A stretch of 64,000 nucleotides of DNA from contig NZ_BMUF01000002.1 in NCBI RefSeq assembly GCF_014650055.1, positions 186,001 to 250,000 on the forward strand. Direction: 5' to 3'. Every line of letters starts with the position of its first letter. The stretch's first letter is position 1. Below the pieces are notes generated by a model that was not told the DNA's origin, did not search any database, and worked only from the letters and a program-made list of their open reading frames with translations. The stretch is from Streptomyces malachitofuscus. Its GTDB lineage: Bacteria > Actinomycetota > Actinomycetes > Streptomycetales > Streptomycetaceae. Of this stretch, positions 31,461 through 40,819 are shown piece after piece. The position numbers and the translations under genes were made by a program.

Positions 31461-31934
31461 CTACGCCTCGGCCCGTCCCGGTCCGGCGAGCGCGGCGATC
31501 CGCTCCACCGCGAACACGTATCCCTGCACTCCGCACCCCGCGATGACCCCGTCGGCGCGCAGCGAGACGTACGAGTGGTGCCGGAAGGACTCGCGCCGGT
31601 GGATGTTGGAGATGTGGACCTCGATCACGGGCAGTCCGTCACAGGCGTTGAGGGCGTCCAGAATCGCGACCGAGGTGTGCGAGTAGGCGCCGGGATTGAT
31701 GACGACCCCGCAGTGGTTCAGCCGGGCCTCGTGGATCCAGTCCACCAACTGGCCCTCGTGGTTGGACTGGCGCAGGTCCACCGTGCCGTTGTGCGCGGCC
31801 GCCGCCTTGGCGCACATCGCCTCCACGTCGGCGAGCGTGTCGGAGCCGTAGATCTCCGGCTGGCGCTGTCCGAGCAGGTTCAGGTTGGGCCCGTTGAGGA
31901 TCATGATCGGGGCGCTGGCCAGGTTGCGGGGCAC
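31461..31934 (-). CDS. aroQ: 3-dehydroquinate dehydratase, type II
   Basis: The 157-residue enzyme removes water from 3-dehydroquinate in the shikimate pathway and forms dodecamers in this class. It has NGPNLNLLG with catalytic tyrosine following in [14 protein letters not shown], and [18 protein letters not shown] with the catalytic histidine. The GTG at 31934 has GGAGG upstream and gives normal length; an in-frame start 34 codons upstream is not supported. Streptomyces often carry more than one dehydroquinase, and other aro genes are absent here. Confidence 0.94.
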   Translation of the reverse strand: MPRNLASAPIMILNGPNLNLLGQRQPEIYGSDTLADVEAMCAKAAAAHNGTVDLRQSNHEGQLVDWIHEARLNHCGVVINPGAYSHTSVAILDALNACDGLPVIEVHISNIHRRESFRHHSYVSLRADGVIAGCGVQGYVFAVERIAALAGPGRAEA

Positions 31935-32000
31935 GGTTCCTCCGGTCCGTCGGGACGGGGCAGCCCTCCCCGGGGCCGCCGCTCGCCCCCGGTCTATCAC

Positions 32001-32037
32001 GGTGCCGCGCAGGGCCGTTGGGTCCCCGCGCGGCACC
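32001..32037 (-). terminator. Hairpin after the cation exchanger gene
   Basis: GGTGCCGCGC (32001-32010) pairs perfectly with GCGCGGCACC (32028-32037), beginning 22 bp after the exchanger stop. Confidence 0.7.
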
Positions 32038-32058
32038 CCTGCCGATCCGCACGTCGTT

Positions 32059-33159
32059 CTACGGGTTGACCGCCAGCTCCAGATAGGCGGCGAGCAGTAC
32101 CAGGTGCACTCCGCCCTGGAGTGGTGTCGCCCGGCCGGGCACCACCGTCAGCGCACCGACCACCATGGTCAGGGCGAGCAGCACCATATGGGTGTTGCCG
32201 AGGCCGAGGACGAGGGGTCCTGGCAGCCAGAGGGAGGCCAGCGCAACGGCGGGGATGGTCAGGCCGATGCTGGCCATCGCCGAGCCGAGCGCGAGGTTCA
32301 TGCTGGTCTGCACCTGGTCGCGGCGCGCGGCGCGCACCGCGGCGATGGTCTCCGGGAGGAGGACCAGCAGGGCGATGATCACACCGACGACGGAGTGGGG
32401 CAGCCCGGCGGCCTCCACTCCCGACTCGATGGTGGGCGAGACTCCCTTGGCGAGGCCGACCACACCGATCAGGGCCAGGCCCAGCAGGGTCAGACTGATC
32501 AGGGCGGTGCGGGTGGAGGGCGCCGCGGCGTGCTCCTCCGGTTTGGCCACCTCGCCCTGCTTGACTATCGGCAGGAAGTAGTCGCGATGTCTGACGGTCT
32601 GGGTCGCGACGAACAGGGCGTAGAGGATCAGCGAGGAGACCGCCGCGAACGAGAGTTGCACGGTGGAGAACTCCGGCCCGGGCTTGCTCGTGGTGAACGT
32701 CGGCAGGACCAGGCTGAGGGTCGCCAGGGTGGCCACGGTGGCGAGAGCCGCTCCGGTGCCTTCCGAGTTGAAGACCGCCGTGCCGTGGCGCAGTGAGCCC
32801 ACCAGCAGGCTCAGGCCGAGAATGCCGTTGACGGTGATCATGACGGCCGCGAACACGGTGTCCCTGGCGAGGGTCGCACTCTTGTCCCCGCCGTCGATCA
32901 TCAGCGTGACGATCAGCGCCACTTCGATGACGGTGACGGCTACCGCCAGGACCAGGGAGCCGAAGGGCTCACCCACCCTGTGGGCCACCACCTCGGCATG
33001 GTGCACGGCCGCCAGCACGGACGCCGCGAGGACCAGGGTCACCACCACGACGATCCAGCCGGGCAGGTCCCGGCCCCAGGTCAGCGCCAGCAGCACCACG
33101 GCGAGCACGGGCACGACGGTCGTCCACTGCGTCGCGAGTGGCCTGAGCCGACCGATCAT
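32059..33159 (-). CDS. chaA: Calcium/proton or sodium/proton exchanger (CaCA, ChaA-like)
   Basis: The 366-residue membrane protein has about eleven hydrophobic helices and the two alpha-repeat signatures of cation/proton exchangers, including [21 protein letters not shown] and [20 protein letters not shown]. It likely extrudes calcium, sodium or potassium in exchange for protons. The ATG at 33159 fits the start of the first membrane helix; no strong ribosome site precedes it and GACGAT lies six bases upstream of the short spacer, so a leaderless transcript is conceivable. The gene symbol is by homology only. Confidence 0.86.
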   Translation of the reverse strand: MIGRLRPLATQWTTVVPVLAVVLLALTWGRDLPGWIVVVVTLVLAASVLAAVHHAEVVAHRVGEPFGSLVLAVAVTVIEVALIVTLMIDGGDKSATLARDTVFAAVMITVNGILGLSLLVGSLRHGTAVFNSEGTGAALATVATLATLSLVLPTFTTSKPGPEFSTVQLSFAAVSSLILYALFVATQTVRHRDYFLPIVKQGEVAKPEEHAAAPSTRTALISLTLLGLALIGVVGLAKGVSPTIESGVEAAGLPHSVVGVIIALLVLLPETIAAVRAARRDQVQTSMNLALGSAMASIGLTIPAVALASLWLPGPLVLGLGNTHMVLLALTMVVGALTVVPGRATPLQGGVHLVLLAAYLELAVNP

Positions 33160-33319
33160 GGTGCGATCGTCCCAGACGGGGCGAGGTGTCGCACCCTGCC
33201 GGAGTGCGGAGCTCCGCTGCACCGCTGTGATCGTCCCGGGGTCGTCAAGGTCACGCATGGCCTCCTCGTACGCGTGGTGTTCGGTCGGCGCCGGAGCGCG
33301 GCGCCGGGGGAAAACATGA

Positions 33320-33370
33320 GGGCACCGGGAGCGATGGTCGGCGTTGTGCTGCCCTCCGCTCCCGGTGCCC
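33320..33370 (-). terminator. Terminator of terC
   Basis: A 14-bp perfect stem (33320-33333 with 33357-33370) has a 23-base loop. On the minus strand it is followed by a short T-rich run (TCATGTTTTC). Confidence 0.8.
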
Positions 33371-33391
33371 GTGTTTCCTGGTCCGACCGGG

Positions 33392-34387
33392 TCAGACGTC
33401 GATGTCGTTCTTCACCGGGGCATCGCCTCGGTCTCCGGCCGCTTCGGCCTGCTTGCGGGAGGCCCGGAGGCTGGTGATCGTGGTGACGACCAGGACCGAG
33501 CAGATCACGCCCAGCGAGACGGGGATGCTGATCTCGGGGACGTGCACCCCGGACTCGTGCAGTGCGTGGAGCACGAGCTTCACGCCGATGAATCCGAGGA
33601 TGATCGACAGCCCGTAGGAGAGGTGGACCAGCTTCCGCAGCAGTCCGCCGATGAGGAAGTACAGCTGCCTGAGGCCCATCAGTGCGAACGCGTTCGCCGT
33701 GAACACGATGTACGGGTCCTGCGTCAGACCGAAGATCGCGGGGATCGAGTCGAGCGCGAACAGGACGTCCGTGGTGCCGATGGCGAGCATGACGACGAGC
33801 ATGGGGGTCATGACCCGCTTGCCGTTCTGCTCGATCCACAGCTTGGTGCCGTGGTACCGGTCGGCCACACCGAAGCGGCGCTCGGCGGCCTTGAGCAGCT
33901 TGTTCTCCTCGTACTCCTCGTCTTCCTCGTCGGCCCGGGCCTCCTGGATGAGCTTCCAGGCGGTCCAGATCAGGAAGGCTCCGAAGATGTAGAACACCCA
34001 GGAGAAGCTGGCGATGATCGCGGCGCCGGCGGCGATGAAGATCGCGCGCAGCACCAGGGCGATGAGCACGCCGACGAGAAGCACTCGCTGCTGGTACTGC
34101 GACGGCACTGCGAACTTCGCCATGATCAGGACGAAGACGAAGAGGTTGTCGACGCTCAGCGACTTCTCGGTGATGTAACCGGCGAAGAACTCGCCCGCGG
34201 GCTGTCCCCCGCCCCAGATCAGCAGGCCCAGACCGAACAGCCCGGCCAGGACGATCCAGACGATGGTCCAGATCCCGGCTTCCTTGATGGACACGTCATG
34301 CGGTTTGCGGCCGATGAAGAAGTCGACCGCGATCAGGGCGATCAGGCCCACGATCGTCAAGACCCACAGGGTCATGGAAACATCCAC
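33392..34387 (-). CDS. terC: TerC-family integral membrane protein
   Basis: The 331-residue protein has about nine membrane helices and the TerC hallmarks EKSLSVDNLFVFVLIM and TTDVLFALDSIPAIFGL. It also has a charged cytoplasmic loop rich in glutamate and aspartate (EARADEEDEEYEENK). TerC proteins help load manganese or other metals onto exported proteins and belong to the tellurite/stress cluster. The GTG at 34387 has GGAGG close upstream; an ATG four codons later is possible. It lies downstream of two TerD-domain genes in the same orientation. Confidence 0.92.
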   Translation of the reverse strand: MDVSMTLWVLTIVGLIALIAVDFFIGRKPHDVSIKEAGIWTIVWIVLAGLFGLGLLIWGGGQPAGEFFAGYITEKSLSVDNLFVFVLIMAKFAVPSQYQQRVLLVGVLIALVLRAIFIAAGAAIIASFSWVFYIFGAFLIWTAWKLIQEARADEEDEEYEENKLLKAAERRFGVADRYHGTKLWIEQNGKRVMTPMLVVMLAIGTTDVLFALDSIPAIFGLTQDPYIVFTANAFALMGLRQLYFLIGGLLRKLVHLSYGLSIILGFIGVKLVLHALHESGVHVPEISIPVSLGVICSVLVVTTITSLRASRKQAEAAGDRGDAPVKNDIDV

Positions 34388-34684
34388 TGCGCCTCCGGCA
34401 GATACGTCACACGGCAAATGTCAGCGTCGTCGCTGCCGGAGGTCTCTTCCACCCGGGCCTCGAGCGCCGGTGTGCGCTCGGACGGTCCTTCGGGCCGACG
34501 CCCCGGGATCTGGCCTGATCCGTATTGACGGGGTCGCCGCACAGACAGGGAGTACTCCCCTCCGTGCGGTCAACAGTACCCAACCACCAAGGATTGGTAA
34601 AGGCTCAAGTAAAGAAACATACAAAGTCCCAGGTCACAAGCTTTGCTTGAGCTTGGCCAAAGGGGCGTCACAAGGTGCGGGGGG
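34388..34684 (-). promoter_or_regulatory. terC upstream region, locally A+T-rich
   Basis: The 297-bp gap has an unusually A+T-rich stretch (about 34575-34660). It includes CAAGC-TTT-GCTTG (34637-34649), a small hairpin after the TerD-FtsK-like gene. On the minus strand TTGACC (34573-34568) could be a -35 for terC, but no well-spaced -10 is evident. Confidence 0.35.
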
Positions 34685-36691
34685 TCACCGGTTCCATGAG
34701 CGGCGGGCCGCGGCGACCTGGGTGAGCACCTGGTGGAGAACCTGGCTGCCCGGCGGCACGAGGGGCGGCTCGTACGTCCAGGCGTGCCCCACCCACGGGT
34801 CGGCCAGATGGTCGTCGGGCACGGGCGTCAGACGCAGCAGCGAACGCCACAGCGGGTCGAGCAGCGGGCCGTAGCCCGCCGACTCCTCGCGGTCGGCGAC
34901 CATCATCAGATGGACACCGACGGACGGGCCCTCGTCGGCGAGGTAGCGCAGCTGGTTCACGGCCCGGTCGTCGAAGCCGTGCGGGAAGTCGTTGACGACG
35001 AGCAGCTGCTGGGAGGTGTCGAAGCCGGGCGGCAGCGCGTCCGGGGCGCCTCCGCGCAGCGCCATCTGCACCAGGTCGACCCGCTGGGTGAGCCGGCTCA
35101 GCACGTCCGTCACGCCCGCGGCGCCCTGGGCGGGCGGGGCCGCCAGCACACCGGTCTGCGTCAGCGGTGCCAGTGCCTGCGCACCGGAGCCGGCCGGGTC
35201 GATGACGTGCACCGTGAACTCGCCCGCCGGATAGACGGCGAGCAGCCGGGCCGCGTGCGCCACCGCCGTCTCCATGGCGAGGCGCCGCATGTCGTGCGAG
35301 TCGGTGAACGATCCGTCGATGCCGTCGGTCCGTCCGCTGTCGATCCACAGGCCGCGCTCCAGAGGCAGCCGGAGCAGCATGGGGATGCGGATCCGCTCGG
35401 CCTCGGGGAGGCGGAGGTCGCCCAGGCGGAGTGCCATGGGTATCTCCATCGGCACCCGGTAGGCGTGCCAGGCGGGGTTGTCCCAGCGGGCGAACGCCGG
35501 GGGCAGTGCGGGTTCGACGACGTCGGCCTCGGCGACGAGCTGGGCGAGGTCCCGGTCGAGGGACTCCCGGGCCTGGCCGACGAGCTCGGCGTGCCGGGCC
35601 CGGGCGCTCTCGCGGGCGGCATCGCCCTGGCCGCCGATCCGGCTGCGCGGGTCGGACAGGGCCTGCTCGAGCTCCTTGTCCATGCGGGACTCGGCGAAGT
35701 CGACGGCGCTCCGGTAGGCGGCGGTGGTGCGGGCCAGGTCCTCGAACATGCCCCAGACCTGGTTGTAGAGCCGCTCCTCCATGGACCATCCGGTCGCGTC
35801 TCCTGCCACGGGTTGCGCCGGCTGACCGGGCCGGGGCTGCGGCGCGGCGGGCGGGGGCGGCGGGGCGGAGGTCTGCCTGCGGGGATGGCTGTAGTTGACC
35901 GGGCCGCCGCCGGTGGCCGTGGACGGGTCCGCGGTGCCGGCTCCGCCGTACGCCGGCTGCGGTCCGTCCTGTCCGGGCCCGCCGGCCGGCTGCCCGCCGT
36001 ACGACGGCGGAACGGGGCCGGTGGCGCCCTGGGGTGCGGTGCCGCCCTGGTCCGGGCCGACCGCGGGGGCGGCCGCCTGCCGGGAGCGGTCGCCGTCGGA
36101 GGTGCGGGGCGGGGGCGCCTGCACGGAGCGGGCGAGCCCCTGCGCGACCGCCTCGTTGATGCTGCCCGCGAGCTGCACGGCCTCGGGCAGGCCCTGGTCG
36201 GTGAGGAGTTCGGTCAGGCCGCCCGCGTAACCCTGGCCGACGGCGCGCACCTTCCAGGCGCCCTGCCGCCGGTACAGCTCCAGCGCGACGACGGCCGACT
36301 CCGCCTCCAGGCCCGTGATGGTGTAGCTGGCGACCTCGTCGCCGTCCAGACCGGTGACGGCGACGAAGGGGGCCGCCACGGCGCCGAACCGGGACGGCCC
36401 GGGGGCGCCGGCCGGGGCGGGCAGGGCGAGCAGCACGCTGACGCGGTGGACCGCGTCCGTCATGGCGTCCAGGTCCACCGCGAGACGGTGGTCCGCGGCC
36501 GCCTGACGGGACACCTCGAGACCGGGCTGGGTGGGGGCACCCGGGTGGGCCACCCATGCGGTCCCGCGGATCCTGCCGTTCTCGTCGCCGAGCGCGGCCG
36601 CGGCCACGATCGGCGTGCCGGCCGAGATCCTGATCTCGAGACGGGACTGGAAGAGCGGGTGGTTCTGTCCCCGCACCAGCTCGGCCGTCAT
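34685..36691 (-). CDS. TerD domain fused to a degenerate FtsK/HerA-like ATPase domain
   Basis: The 668-residue protein has three parts. Residues 1-180 form a TerD-type calcium-binding domain (ASYTITGLEAESAVVALELYR, GAWKVRAVGQGY). Residues about 190-300 are a linker rich in glycine, proline and glutamine. From about 415 the pattern resembles FtsK/EccC ATPases: a Walker-B-like QLLVVNDFP (562-570), then SVGVHLMMVADRE, and FTVHVIDPAG. The expected Walker A position (about 450-465, DSGRTDGIDGSFTDS) lacks the GK[ST] core, so ATP hydrolysis is doubtful. It sits between terD and terC and may be a scaffold in the Ter stress system. The ATPase-like assignment is mine from motif order and needs profile searching. 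Confidence 0.8.
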   Translation of the reverse strand: MTAELVRGQNHPLFQSRLEIRISAGTPIVAAAALGDENGRIRGTAWVAHPGAPTQPGLEVSRQAAADHRLAVDLDAMTDAVHRVSVLLALPAPAGAPGPSRFGAVAAPFVAVTGLDGDEVASYTITGLEAESAVVALELYRRQGAWKVRAVGQGYAGGLTELLTDQGLPEAVQLAGSINEAVAQGLARSVQAPPPRTSDGDRSRQAAAPAVGPDQGGTAPQGATGPVPPSYGGQPAGGPGQDGPQPAYGGAGTADPSTATGGGPVNYSHPRRQTSAPPPPPAAPQPRPGQPAQPVAGDATGWSMEERLYNQVWGMFEDLARTTAAYRSAVDFAESRMDKELEQALSDPRSRIGGQGDAARESARARHAELVGQARESLDRDLAQLVAEADVVEPALPPAFARWDNPAWHAYRVPMEIPMALRLGDLRLPEAERIRIPMLLRLPLERGLWIDSGRTDGIDGSFTDSHDMRRLAMETAVAHAARLLAVYPAGEFTVHVIDPAGSGAQALAPLTQTGVLAAPPAQGAAGVTDVLSRLTQRVDLVQMALRGGAPDALPPGFDTSQQLLVVNDFPHGFDDRAVNQLRYLADEGPSVGVHLMMVADREESAGYGPLLDPLWRSLLRLTPVPDDHLADPWVGHAWTYEPPLVPPGSQVLHQVLTQVAAARRSWNR

Positions 36692-36770
36692 CGCCTTGGT
36701 CCCCCCGTGTCGCGTGTGATGGATCGTGTGCCGCTCACCGGCCCGCCGGGGCCGGTGAGCCTTCGGATGC

Positions 36771-37349
36771 CTAGAGGACCGGCAGGATCGCCGGCATCAG
36801 GTCCTGGAAGGTGCGGCCGTTGGCCGGGTTGCCGAGCGCCGTCATCGTCCAGCCCGTGCCGGTGCGGTGCACCTTGGCCATGATCTGGGCCGTGTAGGCG
36901 CCGCCGCCGGCCAGCGTGTAGCGGGCGAGCTCCTGGCCGTTGGTCTCGTCGACGAGGCGGCAGAACGCGTTCTGCACCTCCTGGAACGTCTGGCCCGTGA
37001 AGGAGTTCACGGTGAAGACGATCTGGTCGATGTGGACCGGGACCCGCGACAGGTCGACGAGGATGGCCTCGTCGTCGCCGCCCTGGCCGACACCGCCGAC
37101 GAGGTTGTCACCGGTGTGGCGCACGGAGCCGTCGTCGCTCACGAGGTGGCGGAAGAAGACGACGTCGACGGGCTGCTTGTCGGCGAACAGGACGGCCGAG
37201 GCGTCCAGGTCGATCTCCCGGGTGCGCGAGCCGAACAGGCCGCGACGGGGAGCCGCCTGCCAGCCGAGACCCATGCGCACCGCGGTCAGGCTGCCGCCGT
37301 CGTTCTTCTGCAGACTGATGGCCTGACCCTTGGTCATGTTGACGGTCAC
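36771..37349 (-). CDS. terD: TerD-family calcium-binding stress protein
   Basis: The 192-residue protein is a single TerD domain: MTKGQAISLQKNDGGSLTAV at the start, EIDLDASAVLF, a GDNLVGGVGQGGDDEAI calcium-binding loop and the closing PANGRTFQDLMP. TerD proteins bind calcium and are linked to tellurite, phage and DNA-damage stress and, in Streptomyces, to differentiation. The GTG at 37349 has GAGGGG nine bases upstream. Its promoter resembles the DNA-damage promoters of the nearby repair genes (37405-37427). The fusion gene follows 79 bp downstream. Confidence 0.95.
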   Translation of the reverse strand: MTVNMTKGQAISLQKNDGGSLTAVRMGLGWQAAPRRGLFGSRTREIDLDASAVLFADKQPVDVVFFRHLVSDDGSVRHTGDNLVGGVGQGGDDEAILVDLSRVPVHIDQIVFTVNSFTGQTFQEVQNAFCRLVDETNGQELARYTLAGGGAYTAQIMAKVHRTGTGWTMTALGNPANGRTFQDLMPAILPVL

Positions 37350-37404
37350 GCGCTGATTCCCCTCTCGAACTTCCCCTGTTGCCGCGGAGCCGCGGTTGAC
37401 CAGA

Positions 37405-37427
37405 ACCCTACGCAGGAGCGCTGACAG
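37405..37427 (-). promoter_or_regulatory. terD promoter, RecA-NDp (PafBC)-like
   Basis: On the minus strand CTGTCAGCG, eight bases, then TAGGGT. Seven of nine positions match TTGTCRGTG, with exact N8 spacing and a TANNNT hexamer. The predicted leader is about 50 bases, as at uvrA. Confidence 0.5.
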
Positions 37428-37484
37428 TGACGTACTCAGGTCCGCACTTTGTGTCGTTCTTGCAACACATCGCGTGTGCGGACG

Positions 37485-39635
37485 TCAGGACAGGCCGGCC
37501 TCCTGCATCTGCCGCAGTTCCTTCTTCATCTCCGACACCTCGTCGCGCAGCCGGGCGGCGATCTCGAACTGGAGGTCCGCGGCGGCGGCCCGCATCCGCG
37601 TGGTGAGCTCCTCGATCTGCTCGGCGAGGTCGGCGGCGGGACGGTCGGTCGGCACGGTTTCGGCGGCCTTGCCCTTGGCCCCCTTGGCGTTCTTCGCGCC
37701 CTTGGCGGCCTTGGTGCCGAGGGAGGGCACGGGCGCCTTGGTGCCGCCGCCGTCCTTCTTGGCCTGGCGGTAGCCCGATCCCAGCAGCTGCTCGGTGTCG
37801 ATGTCCTCTCGGGCGATCTGCGCGACGATGTCGTTGATCTTCTTGCGCAGGGGCTGCGGATCGATGCCGTTGGCCTGGTTGTACGCGATCTGCTTCTCCC
37901 GGCGGCGGTTGGTCTCGTCGATGGCCTTCTCCATCGCCGGGGTGATCTTGTCGGCGTACATATGGACCTGGCCGGAGACGTTGCGCGCCGCGCGGCCGAT
38001 GGTCTGGATCAGGGAGGTGCCCGAACGCAGGAAACCCTCCTTGTCGGCGTCGAGGATCGCCACCAGGGACACCTCGGGGAGGTCGAGGCCCTCACGCAGC
38101 AGGTTGATGCCGACGAGGACGTCGTACTCACCGCTGCGCAGCTCCCGCAGCAGCTCCACCCGGCGCAGGGTGTCGACGTCGCTGTGCAGGTAGCGCACCT
38201 GGATGCCGAGTTCCAGGAAGTAGTCGGTGAGGTCCTCGGCCATCTTCTTGGTGAGCGTGGTGACCAGGACGCGTTCGTCCTTCTCCACGCGCGCGCGGAT
38301 CTCGTGGACCAGGTCGTCGATCTGGCCCTCGGTGGGCTTGACCACGACCTCGGGATCGACAAGGCCGGTGGGGCGGATGATCTGCTCGACGAATCCGTCC
38401 GCGCGGGAGAGCTCGTACTGTCCGGGAGTGGCCGACAGATAGACGGCCTGGCCGATGCGCTCCTGGAACTCCTCCCACTTCAGCGGGCGGTTGTCCAGGG
38501 CGGAGGGGAGCCGGAAGCCGTGGTCGACCAGGGTGCGCTTGCGGGAGGCGTCGCCCTCGTACATGGCGCCGATCTGCGGGACGGTGACGTGCGACTCGTC
38601 GATGACGAGGAGGAAGTCGTCCGGGAAGTAGTCCAGCAGGGTGTTCGGCGGCGAGCCGGGCGAACGGCCGTCGAAGTGCATCGAGTAGTTCTCCACACCG
38701 GAGCAGGAGCCGATCTGGCGGAGCATCTCGATGTCGTAGGTGGTCCGCATGCGCAGCCGCTGGGCCTCCAGCAGCTTGCCCTGCTTCTCCAGCTCGGTCA
38801 GGCGCTCGCCGAGCTCCTTCTCGATGTCGTTGACCGCGCGCTCCAGCCGCTCGGGTCCCGCGACGTAGTGGGAGGCGGGGAAGACGTACAGCTGCTGGTC
38901 GTCGCTGATGATCTCGCCGGTGAGGGGGTGCAGTGTGGACAGCGCCTCGATCTCGTCGCCGAACATCTCGATGCGGACGGCGAGCTCCTCGTAGACCGGG
39001 AAGATCTCGATGGTGTCGCCCCGGACGCGGAAGGTGCCGCGGGTGAAGGCCATGTCGTTGCGCGTGTACTGGATGTCCACGAAGCGGCGCAGCAGTTCGT
39101 CGCGGTCGACCTCGTCGCCGACGCGGAGGGGGACCATGCGGTCCACGTACTCCTGCGGCGTGCCCAGGCCGTAGATGCAGGAGACGGAGGCCACCACGAC
39201 GACGTCGCGGCGGGTGAGCAGCGAGTTGGTCGCCGAGTGGCGCAGCCGTTCGACCTCCTCGTTGATCGAGGAGTCCTTCTCGATGTAGGTGTCCGACTGC
39301 GGGACGTACGCCTCGGGCTGGTAGTAGTCGTAGTACGAGACGAAGTACTCGACGGCGTTGTTCGGCAGCAGCTCGCGGAACTCGTTGGCCAGCTGTGCGG
39401 CGAGGGTCTTGTTCGGCGCCATCACCAGGGTGGGGCGCTGGAGCTTCTCGATCATCCACGCGGTGGTGGCGGACTTGCCGGTGCCGGTCGCGCCGAGCAG
39501 GACGACGTCCTTCTCACCTGCTTCGATGCGCCGGGCGAGGTCGGCGATGGCCGTCGGCTGGTCGCCGCTCGGCTGGTAGGGGCTGACGACCTCGAAGGGC
39601 GCCACCGTGCGTTCGATCTGGGAAACGGGCCGCAT
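37485..39635 (-). CDS. uvrB: Excinuclease ABC subunit B
   Basis: The 716-residue helicase-like protein receives DNA from UvrA and guides UvrC. It has Walker A GATGTGKS (48-55), the beta-hairpin [22 protein letters not shown] (Walker B), helicase motif QTIGRAARN and a C-terminal UVR helix pair ([17 protein letters not shown]). The ATG at 39635 begins exactly seven bases after the -10 TACGGT of an exact RecA-NDp promoter and has no ribosome site, so a leaderless mRNA is predicted. A longer reading frame upstream would run into the promoter. Confidence 0.97.
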   Translation of the reverse strand: MRPVSQIERTVAPFEVVSPYQPSGDQPTAIADLARRIEAGEKDVVLLGATGTGKSATTAWMIEKLQRPTLVMAPNKTLAAQLANEFRELLPNNAVEYFVSYYDYYQPEAYVPQSDTYIEKDSSINEEVERLRHSATNSLLTRRDVVVVASVSCIYGLGTPQEYVDRMVPLRVGDEVDRDELLRRFVDIQYTRNDMAFTRGTFRVRGDTIEIFPVYEELAVRIEMFGDEIEALSTLHPLTGEIISDDQQLYVFPASHYVAGPERLERAVNDIEKELGERLTELEKQGKLLEAQRLRMRTTYDIEMLRQIGSCSGVENYSMHFDGRSPGSPPNTLLDYFPDDFLLVIDESHVTVPQIGAMYEGDASRKRTLVDHGFRLPSALDNRPLKWEEFQERIGQAVYLSATPGQYELSRADGFVEQIIRPTGLVDPEVVVKPTEGQIDDLVHEIRARVEKDERVLVTTLTKKMAEDLTDYFLELGIQVRYLHSDVDTLRRVELLRELRSGEYDVLVGINLLREGLDLPEVSLVAILDADKEGFLRSGTSLIQTIGRAARNVSGQVHMYADKITPAMEKAIDETNRRREKQIAYNQANGIDPQPLRKKINDIVAQIAREDIDTEQLLGSGYRQAKKDGGGTKAPVPSLGTKAAKGAKNAKGAKGKAAETVPTDRPAADLAEQIEELTTRMRAAAADLQFEIAARLRDEVSEMKKELRQMQEAGLS

Positions 39636-39642
39636 GTCATCC

Positions 39643-39665
39643 ACCGTACGACCCCCCACTGACAA
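39643..39665 (-). promoter_or_regulatory. uvrB promoter, exact RecA-NDp (PafBC) match, leaderless
   Basis: On the minus strand TTGTCAGTG, eight bases, then TACGGT, then seven bases (GGATGAC) to ATG 39635. All consensus positions match. Confidence 0.8.
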
Positions 39666-39675
39666 CGGGTCCGGA

Positions 39676-40539
39676 TCAGCGTCGTTGCGGGGTGCGGGAA
39701 CGGTGTTCCACGGGACCGCGCAGGCGCAGTCGCGAGCGCGCCGGACGGTGGTGGGCCGGGGGGTGGGCGGGGATGCCGGGCTTGCGCTCGGCGGGCGGTG
39801 TGCCCGGTCCGCCCGCGACGATCAGCGGGTCGAAGATCACCACGATGCCCGCCAGCACGAGGAAGGCGAGCGGGCCGACCATCAGGGGGCCGAGCAGGTT
39901 GCCCGCGGACTCCCCCGCGGCAGGGGTGGCGGTGCCGTGGACGTGGACGTGGAGTGAGGCCATGCCGGTGTAGTGCATGCCGGTGACCGCGACCCCCATG
40001 ACGAGACTCGCGCCCACGCTCCACAGGACGCCCCTCACCTGTCCGGCCGCCCACAGGGCGGCGGTGGCTGCGGCCATGGCTATGGCCACGGAGGCGGCGA
40101 CGACGAGGGTGTCGTACTCGAGCCGGCCGTCAAGGCTCATGCCGGCCATGCCGAGGTAGTGCATCGAGGCGATGCCGAGGCCGGTGACGGTGCCGCCGGT
40201 GAACAGGGCCGTTCCGGAGGCGCCCCGGTAGCCCACGATGAAGATCCCTATGCCCACCATGACGATTCCCACGGCGAGGCTGGCGAACGTCATGGCCCGG
40301 TCGTAGTGGATCGGGGTGCCCTCGATCGTGAAGCCCATCATGCCGATGAAGTGCATCGTCCATATGCCGGAGCCGATGGCCACGGAGCCCAGGGCGAGCC
40401 AGCCGGCGCGCCAGGACCGGGGAGCCGTTCTGGATCTGGTGGTGCAGCGCAGGCCCAGGGCACCGCCGAGGCAGGCCATGAGAAAGGCCACCAGCGGCGT
40501 GACCAGGCCGTAACTAAATCCGTCGACCGTGCCTTGCAT
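39676..40539 (-). CDS. MHYT-domain membrane protein
   Basis: The 287-residue protein has seven hydrophobic helices and three copies of the MHYT motif (MHFIGM at 62-67, then MHYLGM and MHYTGM). Each is placed near the outer end of a helix. MHYT domains are proposed to bind copper and sense oxygen, CO or NO; here no output domain is attached. The tail is proline- and histidine-rich ([17 protein letters not shown]). The start at 40539 follows GGAAGGG; an in-frame start 71 codons upstream lacks support. Confidence 0.88.
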   Translation of the reverse strand: MQGTVDGFSYGLVTPLVAFLMACLGGALGLRCTTRSRTAPRSWRAGWLALGSVAIGSGIWTMHFIGMMGFTIEGTPIHYDRAMTFASLAVGIVMVGIGIFIVGYRGASGTALFTGGTVTGLGIASMHYLGMAGMSLDGRLEYDTLVVAASVAIAMAAATAALWAAGQVRGVLWSVGASLVMGVAVTGMHYTGMASLHVHVHGTATPAAGESAGNLLGPLMVGPLAFLVLAGIVVIFDPLIVAGGPGTPPAERKPGIPAHPPAHHRPARSRLRLRGPVEHRSRTPQRR

Positions 40540-40710
40540 GCGCGGCTGCCCTTCCCGCCCTGTTCGTCCCGCAATGACCCTATGTGGTCCCCCTCCCAGG
40601 ACCGCGACGGCGGCCAGGGTTGACGCAGAGAGTATGTCCCCCACCGGAATGGTCGAACGACTTTCCGGCAAAGAAACACGCCCTTGCCCCAGGTGTGTGG
40701 CACCAGTGTG

Positions 40711-40772
40711 CGGAGTTAGGGCAACTCCGTTCAATCTGTGGCCATCCTGCACCCGTCTCGTGTTGACCCTCT
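40711..40772 (+). promoter_or_regulatory. glpQ upstream region with possible PHO box
   Basis: GTTCAATCTGT (40729-40739) and GTTGACCCTCT (40762-40772) stand 33 bases (three 11-base units) apart and resemble PhoP direct-repeat units (GTTCACC type). A perfect hairpin CGGAGTT-AGGGC-AACTCCG (40711-40729) abuts the first. The PHO-box reading is weak on sequence but fits known phosphate control of Streptomyces glpQ genes. Confidence 0.35.
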
Positions 40773-40819
40773 GCTGTCACAGTTGATCTGACCGTGACCG
40801 TTCAACGCGAGGAGTACGC

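Noticed and set aside
39636..39665. Upstream start (39665) for uvrB
   Set aside because: It lies inside the promoter, upstream of the predicted transcript start.
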